Assembly: GCA_963782985.1 (NCBI GenBank)
Contig: CAWALU010000006.1
Span: 434,001-498,000, forward strand
DNA length: 64,000 nt
Direction of reading: 5' to 3'
Source of the DNA: CAVSWT01 sp963782985
GTDB lineage: Bacteria > Bacteroidota > Ignavibacteria > Ignavibacteriales > Ignavibacteriaceae
The notes beneath the pieces were generated by a model that worked only from the letters and a program-made list of their open reading frames with translations, did no database searches and was not told the origin of the DNA. Positions 40,621 to 49,783 of the stretch are shown here, piece after piece; the stretch's first letter is position 1, and every line of letters starts with the position of its first letter. The translations under genes were made by a program, and so were the position numbers.

Positions 40621-41601
40621 ATGAGAGCGATTATTCCTGTTGCTGGTATTGGAACGCGTTTAAAACCGCATACGCATACTACTCCAAAAGTATTATTAAA
40701 CGTAGGCGGCAAGCCCATTCTCGGACATATTTTAGATAAACTTTTAGACGAGGGAATTAAAAAATCAACCTTAGTTATTGGTTATCTTGGCGAGATGATT
40801 AAAGAGTACGTGCAAAATGAATACCCTCAAATGCAGTCCGATTTTATTGAACAAGAAACAATGGAAGGATTGGGACACGCTATTTATACGGCTGTCCCGA
40901 CTTTTGATGACAAAGAAATTTTTATAATTCTTGGCGATACGGTTTTTGATGTGGACTTGAAAAAAGTTTTTACAAAAGAATATTCTGCGTTAGGCGTTAA
41001 AGAAGTTGACGACCCCAGACGCTTTGGCGTTGCTGTTATGAAAAATGGTTTTATTGAAAAGCTGGTTGAAAAACCGCAGACTCCAGTTTCAAATCTTGCG
41101 TTAGTTGGTTTGTATTATATTGCAAACTCCGATTCATTAGTAAAAAGTCTTAATACTTTAGTTGAAAAAGACATTCGTACAAAAGGGGAATTACAATTAA
41201 CAGACGCGCTTCAAATGATGATAGAGAATGGAGAAAAAATTACGACCTTTCCCGTTGACGGCTGGTATGACTGCGGTAAACCGGAAACTCTTTTATCAAC
41301 AAATCAATATCTGTTAGATCAAAAAAGCGTAAGTAAAAAATTTGAAAATAACGTAGTAATTAATCGTCCGGTTTTTATTGCCGATGATGTGGAAATTTCA
41401 AATTCAGTTATTGGTCCATACGCAACAATAGATAAAGGCAGCAGCATCAAAGAATGCATAATTAAAAATTCTATAATTGGTTCTAAGGCTCTGGTATCAA
41501 AGTCATTGCTTGATAACAGTATTATTGGAAATAATTCAATTATAAAAGGAACATTTAAACGTTTAAATTCAGGCGATTCATCTGAAATCGATTTTTATTA
41601 A
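40621..41601 (+). CDS. Sugar-1-phosphate nucleotidyltransferase with left-handed beta-helix tail
   Basis: 326 residues, cytosolic. The nucleotidyltransferase core has IIPVAGIGTRLKPHTHTTPKVLLNVGGKPIL (signature GxGTRL..PK), FIILGDTVFDVDLK (metal Asp), VEKPQTPVSNLALVGLYYI, and DGWYDCGKPETLLSTN. From about residue 245 a series of hexapeptide turns (VEISNSVIGPYATIDKGSSI, IIGSKALVSKSL) gives a beta-helix. This is the RmlA/GCD1/GlmU-like group making NDP-sugars; the sugar and base are not predictable. It lies 28 bp upstream of metK and probably shares its transcript, although there is no metabolic link. Confidence 0.87.
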   Translation: MRAIIPVAGIGTRLKPHTHTTPKVLLNVGGKPILGHILDKLLDEGIKKSTLVIGYLGEMIKEYVQNEYPQMQSDFIEQETMEGLGHAIYTAVPTFDDKEIFIILGDTVFDVDLKKVFTKEYSALGVKEVDDPRRFGVAVMKNGFIEKLVEKPQTPVSNLALVGLYYIANSDSLVKSLNTLVEKDIRTKGELQLTDALQMMIENGEKITTFPVDGWYDCGKPETLLSTNQYLLDQKSVSKKFENNVVINRPVFIADDVEISNSVIGPYATIDKGSSIKECIIKNSIIGSKALVSKSLLDNSIIGNNSIIKGTFKRLNSGDSSEIDFY

Positions 41602-41629
41602 TAAATAATTTATATAGGAAAAAATACAC

Positions 41630-42772
41630 ATGTCATATTTCTTCACATCGGAATCAGTTTCCGAAGGTCATCCCGATAAAGTAAGCGATGCTATATCCGA
41701 CGGAGTTTTAGACGCTATCTACAAAGTAGATCCGAATGCAAGAGTGGCTTGCGAAACGTTCGTTACAACCGGATTAGTTTTGGTGGGCGGCGAGGTTACA
41801 ACAAAAGCTTACATTGAGGTGCAGGATATTGTAAGAGATACCGTAAAAAAAATTGGCTACACAAAAGCTGATTATAAATTTGATTCGGAATCATGTTCGG
41901 TTTTAAATGCGCTACATTCACAGTCGCCTGATATTGCGATGGGCGTTGATAAAGGCGGCGCAGGCGATCAGGGAATTATGTTTGGCTATGCTTGCGATCA
42001 AACTCCCGAACTTATGCCTATGCCCATTATGTATGCTCATAAGCTGGTAAAAAAATTAGCGGACATTAGAAAAAGCAATACCGGTATAATGCCTTATCTT
42101 CGTCCCGATTCCAAATCTCAAGTAACTATAGAATACGATGATGTAAATAATCCTATTAGGGTTGATGCAATTGTAATTTCAACTCAGCACGATGCCGATG
42201 TAAAACAAAAAGCTATTAAGGACGACGTAATTAAATATGTAATTAAAGAAGTTATTCCTGAAAGTTTAATTGATAAAAAAACTAAATATTTTGTAAACCC
42301 TACCGGCAGATTTGAAATTGGCGGACCCCACGGCGACAGCGGTTTAACCGGCAGAAAAATTATAGTTGATACTTACGGCGGATGGGCTCCTCACGGCGGC
42401 GGCGCTTTTTCAGGCAAAGACCCTTCCAAGGTTGATAGAAGCGCAACTTATGCGGCAAGACATATTGCAAAGAATGTTGTCGGCGCTAATCTGGCAAAAG
42501 AATGTTTAGTTCAATTGGCTTATGCTATTGGCGTGCCTGAGCCGGTTTCAATTTTTGTTGATACAAAAGGAACCGGGATAATAACTGACAGCGAAATTTC
42601 TAAAATGATTCGTCAAGAGGTTGACTTAACTCCCAAAGGAATTATCACACGTTTAAAATTAAGAAGACCAATTTATCAGCAGACTGCAGCTTATGGTCAT
42701 TTTGGAAGAACTGAAAAAGATTTTACCTGGGAGAAATTAGATTTAGTTTCTAAATTTAAAAAGTATGCCTAA
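41630..42772 (+). CDS. metK: S-adenosylmethionine synthetase
   Basis: 380 residues, the family's standard length. It makes SAM from methionine and ATP. Signature motifs: FFTSESVSEGHPDKVSDAISD (ATP and K+ binding; the His is catalytic), GAGDQGIMFGYACDQT (methionine-adenosine signature) and GGAFSGKDPSKVDRSATYAARH (phosphate-binding, P-loop-like). All are intact. RBS AGGA lies 10 bp before the ATG. It is followed 58 bp later by ahcY, giving both ends of the methyl cycle in one operon. Confidence 0.97.
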   Translation: MSYFFTSESVSEGHPDKVSDAISDGVLDAIYKVDPNARVACETFVTTGLVLVGGEVTTKAYIEVQDIVRDTVKKIGYTKADYKFDSESCSVLNALHSQSPDIAMGVDKGGAGDQGIMFGYACDQTPELMPMPIMYAHKLVKKLADIRKSNTGIMPYLRPDSKSQVTIEYDDVNNPIRVDAIVISTQHDADVKQKAIKDDVIKYVIKEVIPESLIDKKTKYFVNPTGRFEIGGPHGDSGLTGRKIIVDTYGGWAPHGGGAFSGKDPSKVDRSATYAARHIAKNVVGANLAKECLVQLAYAIGVPEPVSIFVDTKGTGIITDSEISKMIRQEVDLTPKGIITRLKLRRPIYQQTAAYGHFGRTEKDFTWEKLDLVSKFKKYA

Positions 42773-42830
42773 GTCGATATGAGCTTAAATCGATTTTAAT
42801 TTTATAAAAACAAAAAACGAAGGACAGACA

Positions 42831-44156
42831 ATGAGTCAAGTAGCAGAAAAAACAGACAAGTATGTTAAATATAAAGTGAAAGATATTTCATTAGCAGAGT
42901 GGGGAAGAAAAGAAATAAAACTTGCTGAAGCCGAAATGCCAGGACTAATGGCTTTAAGAGAAGAATACGGAAACAGCAAACCACTAAAAGGCGCTCGCAT
43001 TGCAGGTTGTCTGCACATGACCATTCAAACAGCGGTACTTATTGAAACATTGATTGAACTCGGAGCTGAAGTAACCTGGTCGTCCTGCAATATTTTTTCA
43101 ACGCAAGATCACGCCGCCGCTGCTATTGCCGCCGCTGGTATTTCTGTTTATGCCTGGAAAGGAATGAACGCTGAAGAATTTGATTGGTGCATTGAACAAA
43201 CTTTATTTTTTGGCGAAGATAAAAAACCGTTGAATATGATTTTGGATGACGGCGGAGACTTAACAAATATGGTTCTTGATAAATATCCTGAATTAGTTTC
43301 CGGAGTTAAGGGTTTATCTGAAGAAACAACTACCGGCGTTCACAGGCTTTATGATAGAGTTAAAAACGGCGCTCTTCCAATTCCCGCATTCAATGTAAAT
43401 GACTCTGTAACAAAATCTAAATTTGATAATAAATACGGCTGCCGCGAATCATTAGTAGATGCTTTGCGCCGCGCTACCGATTTAATGATGGCTGGAAAAG
43501 TTGCCGTTGTTTGCGGCTACGGAGATGTAGGCAAAGGCTCGGCTGAATCTCTTTCCCATGCCGGCGTTAGAGTTATTGTAACTGAAGTTGATCCAATCTG
43601 CGCTTTGCAGGCTGCAATGAGTGGATTCCAGGTTAAGAAGCTGGAAGATATAATTGATCAAGTTGATATTGTGGTAACAGCTACAGGCAACAAAGACATT
43701 GTAACTTCAAAGCATTTCCAAAAAATGAAACATAATGCTGTCGTTTGTAACATCGGTCATTTTGATAATGAAATTGATATGGCATGGCTGAATAAAAATC
43801 ACGGCGGCACAAAAGATATTATCAAACCGCAAGTTGATAAATACACAATTGACGGTAAAGATATTATAGTTTTAGCCGAAGGAAGATTAGTTAATTTAGG
43901 CTGCGCTACCGGGCATCCTTCGTTTGTAATGTCAAACTCTTTTACTAATCAAACTCTTGCGCAGATTGAGTTATGGACTAACAGCGAAAATTATAAAAAC
44001 GAAGTTTACGTACTTCCAAAACATTTGGATGAAAAAGTTGCAATGCTTCATCTAAAAAAACTGGGAGTTGAATTAGAAACACTATCGCCTGATCAGGCAA
44101 AATATATCGGCGTTGAAGTGGAAGGTCCATTCAAACCGGATTATTATAGGTACTAA
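42831..44156 (+). CDS. ahcY: S-adenosylhomocysteine hydrolase
   Basis: 441 residues. It splits SAH into adenosine and homocysteine, keeping methyltransferases uninhibited. Visible motifs: GCLHMTIQTAVLIETL and SCNIFSTQDHAAAAIA (substrate domain), DDGGDLTNM, EETTTGVHRLY, the NAD-binding Rossmann motif VVCGYGDVGKGSAESL, and the C-terminal FKPDYYRY whose Lys and Tyr reach across to the neighbouring subunit's NAD. RBS AAGGAC precedes the ATG. It is the last gene of the nucleotidyltransferase-metK-ahcY unit and is followed by a large cruciform element. Confidence 0.97.
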   Translation: MSQVAEKTDKYVKYKVKDISLAEWGRKEIKLAEAEMPGLMALREEYGNSKPLKGARIAGCLHMTIQTAVLIETLIELGAEVTWSSCNIFSTQDHAAAAIAAAGISVYAWKGMNAEEFDWCIEQTLFFGEDKKPLNMILDDGGDLTNMVLDKYPELVSGVKGLSEETTTGVHRLYDRVKNGALPIPAFNVNDSVTKSKFDNKYGCRESLVDALRRATDLMMAGKVAVVCGYGDVGKGSAESLSHAGVRVIVTEVDPICALQAAMSGFQVKKLEDIIDQVDIVVTATGNKDIVTSKHFQKMKHNAVVCNIGHFDNEIDMAWLNKNHGGTKDIIKPQVDKYTIDGKDIIVLAEGRLVNLGCATGHPSFVMSNSFTNQTLAQIELWTNSENYKNEVYVLPKHLDEKVAMLHLKKLGVELETLSPDQAKYIGVEVEGPFKPDYYRY

Positions 44157-44278
44157 TATTTTTTTGTAGAGATGGAGTTTTGCATCTGGCAGCTGCCTGA
44201 TCATTTCAGTCTTTGCAAGTTTCCGATAAAAGGGTTTCTTTCATTTATAAATAGAATAACAACGTAATAAAAATTGTC

Positions 44279-44340
44279 CTTCAATAAGAACCTGCCTGTC
44301 TATGCCGAAGCTGCTTCGCGAAGGCAGGTTTTTGTTGAAG
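44279..44340. repeat. Nested cruciform / bidirectional terminator after ahcY
   Basis: Three nested inverted pairs: CTTCAA/TTGAAG outermost (44279, 44335), AACCTGCCT/AGGCAGGTT (44289-44297, 44322-44330) followed by TTTT, and an inner hairpin CGAAGC-T-GCTTCG. It sits between convergent ahcY and the Yip1-like gene. The 'CCTGCCTGTCTATGCCGAAG' style resembles palindromic mobile repeats seen scattered in many genomes, so it may be a REP-like unit that also terminates. Confidence 0.65.
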
Positions 44341-44381
44341 CAATCTTAAATGACAACAAGTTTCCTTCTGAATGACACATT

Positions 44382-45221
44382 CTAACCGCCAAAATTTTGT
44401 AAAAACGGAAACGCTTTACCTAGTCCGAAGAAAATTAAACTGCCGATAATCCATAAACCGAAAACTAAAAAATAATATTTAGCGTTGGATTTTGATTTAA
44501 ACATTTTTGCTAATCCAATGCCTAAAACAATGTAAGCCCAAATTGAAATTGGATCGAGTTTGGCGAGCAAGTAACCCATAAAAGTGCTTTTCTCTATTCC
44601 CATAAATGAAGCTACGCTTGTGTCGGACATTAGCTTGCCGAATGCCAAAGCTAAAATTGCCGCGACGATTATTTGAATCATCGTTATGTAAGAGGTAAGT
44701 CCGCTGGCAACCATAGCCGATTTATAACTGCCCTCATCTTTAAATACAAACTTTGCAAATACAAAATAAATTGCGGCAACAAGAAAAAAGAAAATAAATC
44801 CAATTATAAAAATAGAAACGAACTGAATAATTTTTCCTACGGCGCTTTTAGACATATCAAACTGTCCTTCAATTCTTTCCATTGTCTGATTAGCTTGTTC
44901 GCGGGTCATCTTTCCTTCTTGAACAGCTTTGTCGAACTGCTGCTCAATTTTTTGCATTCTATCATGCTTAATCTTGTAAGCAATTTCTTCATTTGACATC
45001 ATTAAAACTTGTGAGAGGAAAACTAAAAGAAGCAGAAGCGCTACGGGTAAAAACCAATCGATAGTGCGCGGAGGAAATTTGGCGGTTGCTTCGTATGTGC
45101 TAGAAGGCTCGCTAAAAATTCCCGTCATTTTATCTGTGTGGCTTAGCTCCTCTATTGGCGGCTCTGCGGGATTGCCGGAAAGATTAATTGAGTTGGAATC
45201 TGTGGCGTCAAAATTATCCAT
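44382..45221 (-). CDS. Yip1-domain membrane protein
   Basis: 279 residues. A hydrophilic N-terminus of about 45 residues, TM1 at about 52-70 (FLPVALLLLLVFLSQVLMM), then a charged, helical stretch at about 75-120 rich in Lys, Glu and Gln (coiled-coil-like), then four further TM helices from about 130 to 270. The C-terminal arrangement (KSAMVASGLTSYITMIQIIVAAILALAF, then WAYIVLGIGLAKMF, then FLVFGLWIIGSLIFFGLG) is that of bacterial Yip1-domain proteins, whose function is unknown. It is in the inner membrane. It is convergent with ahcY. Confidence 0.72.
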   Translation of the reverse strand: MDNFDATDSNSINLSGNPAEPPIEELSHTDKMTGIFSEPSSTYEATAKFPPRTIDWFLPVALLLLLVFLSQVLMMSNEEIAYKIKHDRMQKIEQQFDKAVQEGKMTREQANQTMERIEGQFDMSKSAVGKIIQFVSIFIIGFIFFFLVAAIYFVFAKFVFKDEGSYKSAMVASGLTSYITMIQIIVAAILALAFGKLMSDTSVASFMGIEKSTFMGYLLAKLDPISIWAYIVLGIGLAKMFKSKSNAKYYFLVFGLWIIGSLIFFGLGKAFPFLQNFGG

Positions 45222-45388
45222 TGTAACTCCCTATTAGTTAAAGTGAAAAATGATGTTAAAAACTAATTCTACTTTCATCAAAAGGCAACAAAAAACGTAT
45301 TTTTGATAAGAAACAATTTGAGTAAAAAGTTTCATGGCTTCATGCCTTGATATTGATATTATTAAATTTTCAATAATAACTTTTTAAG

Positions 45389-45733
45389 TTATTGCCTATA
45401 GTAAAGAAATAATCTAAATGTACTTACTACAATCAAAATTGTGATTAACATGTAATACAACGCTAACTTGTGTAATGATATTAAATCGGTTATATGAATT
45501 TTAAAAACAAAAACGCTCAAAATTATAATAGCGATCATCGCATTAACAATATATTGCGTACCCCTAAAAAAGAGTTGAGTCTCTCTTTCATCTGGTTTAA
45601 TTTTTTTTAATCGATAAATTATTGGGACTAAAGCTAGCAAGGCTAAAGCCACAATTCCTTTTTCTCCAAAAATTAGAAGTGAACAAAGTGATATTATTGA
45701 ACTGATTAATTCTAACCAAAATCTTAAAACCAT
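45389..45733 (-). CDS. Small membrane protein paired with XRE regulator
   Basis: 114 residues with four TM helices (LELISSIISLCSLLIFG; IVALALLALVPIIYRL; YIVNAMIAIIILSVFVF; LALYYMLITILIVVSTF) and a conserved-looking KPDERETQLFF between helices 2 and 3. It starts one base after the stop of an XRE-type regulator, so the two are translationally coupled. Regulator-plus-small-membrane-protein pairs of this sort are frequent in Bacteroidota; the role is unknown. Confidence 0.78.
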   Translation of the reverse strand: MVLRFWLELISSIISLCSLLIFGEKGIVALALLALVPIIYRLKKIKPDERETQLFFRGTQYIVNAMIAIIILSVFVFKIHITDLISLHKLALYYMLITILIVVSTFRLFLYYRQ

Positions 45734-45734
45734 T

Positions 45735-45941
45735 TTAATCCTCCTTTAGAAAAAAAATTTCTTCTATTTTTTTTCCAAAATATTTGGAAATTTGTAGCGC
45801 TAGTAATACTGATGGGTTGAATTTTCCATTTTCAATTGAGTTGATTGTTTGTCTGCTAACATTTACAGCTTTTGCAAGTGCATCCTGTGAAATTTGATTC
45901 TTTTCAAATCGTATATTTTTGAGATTATTATTAAGTTTCAT
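45735..45941 (-). CDS. XRE-family transcriptional regulator
   Basis: 68 residues from ATG at 45941; an in-frame ATG at 45992 adds 17 residues without an HTH role and with no good RBS, so the shorter form is preferred. The sequence is a single HTH_3 domain: NNLKNIRFEKNQISQDALAKAVNVSRQTINSIENGKFNPSVLLALQIS in substance, with recognition helix VSRQTINSIE. This is the YozG/'Cro/CI-like' minimal type. It probably represses its own two-gene operon with the membrane protein downstream. It is divergent from tryptophanase (141 bp), so an effect on that gene is possible but unproven. Confidence 0.88.
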   Translation of the reverse strand: MKLNNNLKNIRFEKNQISQDALAKAVNVSRQTINSIENGKFNPSVLLALQISKYFGKKIEEIFFLKED

Positions 45942-46082
45942 TTTTATAAAAATTTCTAACATTAATGTAAAGTATTCGTTACAATCTGTCAAGTATTATT
46001 GACATAACCTATGGTTGGAAATTTAGATATACAATAATGATTTGTAAATTTGATAAATTGTTTTACCAAAAGTGAGGACAAA

Positions 46083-47462
46083 GTGAATTTTGAAACTATT
46101 ATTGAACCATTTAGAATAAAATCTGTTGAACCTATCCGCTTCACCACAAAAGAAGAAAGGGAAAAATTATTAATCAATGCCGGTTATAATCCATTCCTTC
46201 TTCGCGCTGATGATGTTTTAATTGATTTGCTAACCGACAGCGGCACTTCCGCAATGAGCGCAAAACAATGGGCGGGAATTATGGAGGGCGATGAATCTTA
46301 TGCCGGCTCTAAAAGCTTTTATCGCTTTGAGGAAAGCGTACAAAAAATAACGAGAATGAAATATATCATTCCAACTCATCAAGGAAGAGCGGCGGAAAAA
46401 ATTTTATTTTTTATTGTCGGCGGCAAAGGAAAATATTTTCCGAACAATACGCACTTCGATACAACCCGCGCCAACATTGAATTTACGGGCGCCGAAGCTT
46501 TTGATCTTCTAAATGAAACCGGCAAACATCCTGAAATAAGAGCTGACTTTAAAGGAAATATGGATGTTGAAAAGTTAGAAAAATTTATTAATCAGAAAGG
46601 AAAAGAAAATATTCCTTTGGTGATGATTACCGTTACAAATAATTCCGGCGGGGGACAGCCCGTTTCAATGCAGAATATCCGCGAGACAAAAGAAGTCTGC
46701 AAAAAATATGGAATACCATTTTTCCTTGACGCCTGCCGATTTGCGGAGAATGCGTACTTCATTAAAAAAAGAGAAAAGGGATATGAAAATAAATCCATTT
46801 TAGAAATTGCACAGGAAATGTTTTCTTATGCCGACGGCGCAACAATGAGCGCGAAAAAAGATGCGCTGGTAAACATCGGCGGTTTTCTTGCTTTGAATGA
46901 TGAAGAGCTTGCTATGCAATGTCGAAATTTATTAATTGTTACTGAAGGATTTCCAACATACGGCGGTTTGGCCGGGAGAGATTTGGAAGCCGTCGCACAA
47001 GGGTTGGAAGAAGTTTTAGACGAACACTATCTTCAGTACAGAATTAGAAGCGTTGAGTACCTTGGCGAAAAATTAGTCGCCGCGGGAGTTCCAATTATCG
47101 AGCCGCCAGGCGGACACGCTATTTATATTGACGCTAAAAGATTTCTTCCTAACATTCCTTCCGAACAATTTCCGGGACAATCCATTGTCGCCGAGCTTTA
47201 TATCGAAGGCGGAATTCGCGGCGTTGAAATTGGCAGCGTTATGTTCGGTAAATATGATGACAGCGGGAAATTAATTCCTCCGCCGATGGAACTTGTGCGT
47301 CTGGCTATTCCCCGCAGAGTTTATACGCAAAGTCATATCGATTATGTTTTAGAAGTTATACTCGAAGTTTTTAAAAATAGAGATAAATTAAAAGGTTATG
47401 GAATTACCTATCAAGCGCCTATGCTTAGGCATTTTACCGCAAAATTTAAACCCATTGACTGA
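46083..47462 (+). CDS. tnaA: Tryptophanase (beta-eliminating lyase)
   Basis: 459 residues, PLP enzyme cleaving tryptophan to indole, pyruvate and ammonia. GTG at 46083 is chosen because GAGGACAAA stands in front and the residues match the family start (EPFRIKSVEPIR); a TTG at 46050 is less likely. Motifs: LTDSGTSAMSAKQWAGIM, IPTHQGRAAEKILF, the PLP Lys in MSAKKDALVNIGGF (near residue 259), EGFPTYGGLAGRDLEA and LRHFTAKF. Tyrosine phenol-lyase has Arg in 'MERG'; here the position reads GIRGVEIGS as in tryptophanases, so tryptophan is the expected substrate. There is no tnaC leader or tnaB transporter visible. Confidence 0.87.
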   Translation: MNFETIIEPFRIKSVEPIRFTTKEEREKLLINAGYNPFLLRADDVLIDLLTDSGTSAMSAKQWAGIMEGDESYAGSKSFYRFEESVQKITRMKYIIPTHQGRAAEKILFFIVGGKGKYFPNNTHFDTTRANIEFTGAEAFDLLNETGKHPEIRADFKGNMDVEKLEKFINQKGKENIPLVMITVTNNSGGGQPVSMQNIRETKEVCKKYGIPFFLDACRFAENAYFIKKREKGYENKSILEIAQEMFSYADGATMSAKKDALVNIGGFLALNDEELAMQCRNLLIVTEGFPTYGGLAGRDLEAVAQGLEEVLDEHYLQYRIRSVEYLGEKLVAAGVPIIEPPGGHAIYIDAKRFLPNIPSEQFPGQSIVAELYIEGGIRGVEIGSVMFGKYDDSGKLIPPPMELVRLAIPRRVYTQSHIDYVLEVILEVFKNRDKLKGYGITYQAPMLRHFTAKFKPID

Positions 47463-47535
47463 ATGAAAAATGATTGAATGAATGACTGAATGAATTTTGA
47501 GTGGATGAAAAATATATGAATGAAATAAAATTATT

Positions 47536-48363
47536 ATGAAAATTAAAAAAGAATATACATACTCAAACAAAAGACAAATCTGGAGGCTACTTCCAACTTC
47601 TACAGAAAAATTAATTATTGAAGACAGAGATATCCAATCCAAAGAAGTTTTTTTTAACTGCGTTGATATTAATTCAGGAAAAAAAATATTTTTAAATTTT
47701 CAGCTGGATGAAAAGTTTTGGATTGGAATAGAAGCAATTTCTGAAGACATAATTATCTTTCACAAATTTGCAAAACCGGATATGCCCGGACATTCCTCCA
47801 TCATTGCCTTTGATATCTTTAGTAAAAAAATTCTTTGGCAAAATGATGATTTAGTTTTTCTTTTTATTAGCGATAAAAAATTGTATGCGTACAAGCAGAA
47901 GTTTGAAGGTAGAACGTTTTTTTCACTTAATATTTCCGATGGAAAGATTGTTGATGAATTTGTAAATAATTCGGACGAAATAAATTCTTCAAGAGAAAAA
48001 AACTTTGAAGCGGAAAATAAATTTACAAACTACTATTTCCCCGAAACATTTGACCCAAATACTTACAGCAATGAAGCCGCCGAATTTATAAATGAATTTA
48101 AAATTGAAAATGTAGTTACCGGAAAAATTGACTGCGTTGAATTGAAAAAAGTTTTTTTATTTAATTGTCATTCAGTTTTGATGGATGGAAAATTACAGAA
48201 TATGTTTTATGCTGTTGATATTGAAATGAAAAAAATTATTTTTAAAGAAATACTCGACCGCGAAACTCCGGTTTTTATTCCTGATTCTTTTTTTGTGAAA
48301 GACAATTTAATTTTTATGATAATAGATAAATTAAAGTTACTTGTGTGTAAAATTGAAGACTAA
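47536..48363 (+). CDS. DUF4905-type protein of unknown function
   Basis: 275 residues with no signal peptide or TM. The sequence is a series of beta strands of the kind WRLLPTSTEKLIIEDRD, FFNCVDINSGKKIFLNFQL, and SIIAFDIFSKKILWQND, which resemble blades of a WD/PQQ-like propeller, and a short spacer. The pattern matches DUF4905, a family seen in Bacteroidota and Ignavibacteria and never characterised. The gene is first in a run with AMMECR1, Memo and a DUF2520 gene (37 bp to the next), which suggests a shared process. Family assignment is by memory. Confidence 0.7.
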   Translation: MKIKKEYTYSNKRQIWRLLPTSTEKLIIEDRDIQSKEVFFNCVDINSGKKIFLNFQLDEKFWIGIEAISEDIIIFHKFAKPDMPGHSSIIAFDIFSKKILWQNDDLVFLFISDKKLYAYKQKFEGRTFFSLNISDGKIVDEFVNNSDEINSSREKNFEAENKFTNYYFPETFDPNTYSNEAAEFINEFKIENVVTGKIDCVELKKVFLFNCHSVLMDGKLQNMFYAVDIEMKKIIFKEILDRETPVFIPDSFFVKDNLIFMIIDKLKLLVCKIED

Positions 48364-48399
48364 ATTAAAAATACCTTACGTAAAAAAAACTATTTTAAA

Positions 48400-48969
48400 A
48401 TGGAACTTTCCCTAAAAGATAAAGAAGCCTTATTAACCACAGCCCGCAGCGCTATAATGGCTTTAAATGAAAACGTAAATCCCCCCAAAATTAACTATGA
48501 AAACTTTCCAAATTTAAAAATTAATGCCGGCGCTTTTGTAACTCTTAAATATCTCAATCAATTAAGAGGCTGCATCGGTTATATAATTTCACAAACTCCT
48601 TTAATTGATACTGTCGCTAACGCCGCCATACAAGCCGCTGTAAACGATCCAAGATTCTTGCCGGTGAAAAAAGAAGAAATGAAAAATATTACAATTGAAA
48701 TTTCTGTTCTTTCTCCTCCGGTATCAATTTCAGATTATAATGAAATAATTTTAAGCAAACACGGACTTATTTTAAATTATAAAAATTATAGATCGTTGCT
48801 TCTACCTCAAGTGGCGGTTGAACATAATTTTACTGTCGAGCAATTTCTTTCAGCTTTATTTGAGAAAGCCGGATTAGATTCGGCGCTTTGGAGAAAAGAT
48901 AAATTTAATATTCAAACTTTTACAGCCGAGGTTTTTTCAGAAGACGAAAGGAGAAATGAAAATGAATAA
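48400..48969 (+). CDS. amrA: AmmeMemoRadiSam system protein A (AMMECR1 family)
   Basis: 189 residues, cytosolic. AMMECR1 signature LRGCIGYIISQTPLIDTVANAAIQAAVNDPRFLPV (LRGCIG is diagnostic, with a conserved Cys), then EISVLSPPVSI, HGLILNYKNYRSLLLPQVAVEH. AMMECR1-like proteins occur next to Memo and a radical SAM protein in many bacteria and archaea (the AmmeMemoRadiSam system); the chemistry is unknown. It overlaps the Memo gene, showing tight coupling. The radical SAM member is not in the window. Confidence 0.92.
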   Translation: MELSLKDKEALLTTARSAIMALNENVNPPKINYENFPNLKINAGAFVTLKYLNQLRGCIGYIISQTPLIDTVANAAIQAAVNDPRFLPVKKEEMKNITIEISVLSPPVSISDYNEIILSKHGLILNYKNYRSLLLPQVAVEHNFTVEQFLSALFEKAGLDSALWRKDKFNIQTFTAEVFSEDERRNENE

Positions 48970-49783
48970 TATTAGACAACCTGCTGTAGCCGGAATGTTT
49001 TATCCTTCTTCGCCAAAAGAATTAAAAAAAATGATTCTTGATTTATTAGAAACAACAAAACCGGAAAAAGAAATAAAAAATATTTTTGGATTGGTTGTGC
49101 CGCATGCCGGATATATTTATTCGGGCAAGACTGCCGCCTTTGCTTTTAATCATTTAAAAGAAAAAAATATTAAAACTGTAATTGTAATTTCTCCCAGCCA
49201 TCGTGAATACTTTCCCGGCATTTCAATTTATAATGCCGACGGTTACGAAACTCCTCTCGGCGTTGTTGAGATTGATAAAAAATTGAGAGATTATTTAATA
49301 AACGACAGTAAAATAATTTTCAGTGGAGAAGAAGGGCATCGAAATGAACATGCCGTGGAAGTGCAGCTTCCTTTTCTTCAGACAGTTTTAAATGATTTTA
49401 AATTTGTCCCCATTGTTATGGGCGATCAAGGCGATATGTTTGTAAACGAATTAGCGTTAAAACTATCTTCTGTGGTTGATGTAGAGACAGTAGTAATTGC
49501 TAGCTCAGATCTTTCGCATTATTATCCCAAATATCAAGCGGACAAACTTGATTCAATTTTGGAGCGGCGAATAATAAATTTTGAATTTGACGAACTTCAA
49601 CAGGATTTGAAACACAAAAATTGTGAAGCCTGCGGAGGAGGACCAATAGTTGCAACGATGAAAGCCGCTTCGCTAAAAAATAAACTAAAATCTGAAGTGT
49701 TTAATAGAAGCGATTCCGGCGATGTAACAAACGACGACGCCGAAGTTGTCGGCTATCTTTCCGCTGCAATTTATGGAGATTAA
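48962..49783 (+). CDS. amrB: AmmeMemoRadiSam system protein B (Memo family)
   Basis: 273 residues. Two ATGs compete (48956, 48962). AAGGAG ends only two bases before the first but eight bases before the second, so 48962 is chosen. Memo motifs: RQPAVAGMFYPSSP, VVPHAGYIYSGKTAAFAF, ISPSHREYFPGI, EHAVEVQLPFLQ, ASSDLSHYYP and CGGGPIVATM, with the His/Asp/Cys set that binds metal in extradiol-dioxygenase-like Memo proteins. It overlaps the A protein gene by eight bases and abuts the next gene. Human MEMO1 is a redox-linked metal protein; the bacterial role is unknown. Confidence 0.92.
   Translation: MNNIRQPAVAGMFYPSSPKELKKMILDLLETTKPEKEIKNIFGLVVPHAGYIYSGKTAAFAFNHLKEKNIKTVIVISPSHREYFPGISIYNADGYETPLGVVEIDKKLRDYLINDSKIIFSGEEGHRNEHAVEVQLPFLQTVLNDFKFVPIVMGDQGDMFVNELALKLSSVVDVETVVIASSDLSHYYPKYQADKLDSILERRIINFEFDELQQDLKHKNCEACGGGPIVATMKAASLKNKLKSEVFNRSDSGDVTNDDAEVVGYLSAAIYGD

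Noticed and set aside
46083..47462. Tyrosine phenol-lyase as the identity of the beta-eliminating lyase
   Set aside because: The Arg of the tyrosine phenol-lyase 'MERG' motif is replaced by Ile in VEIGS, as in tryptophanases.
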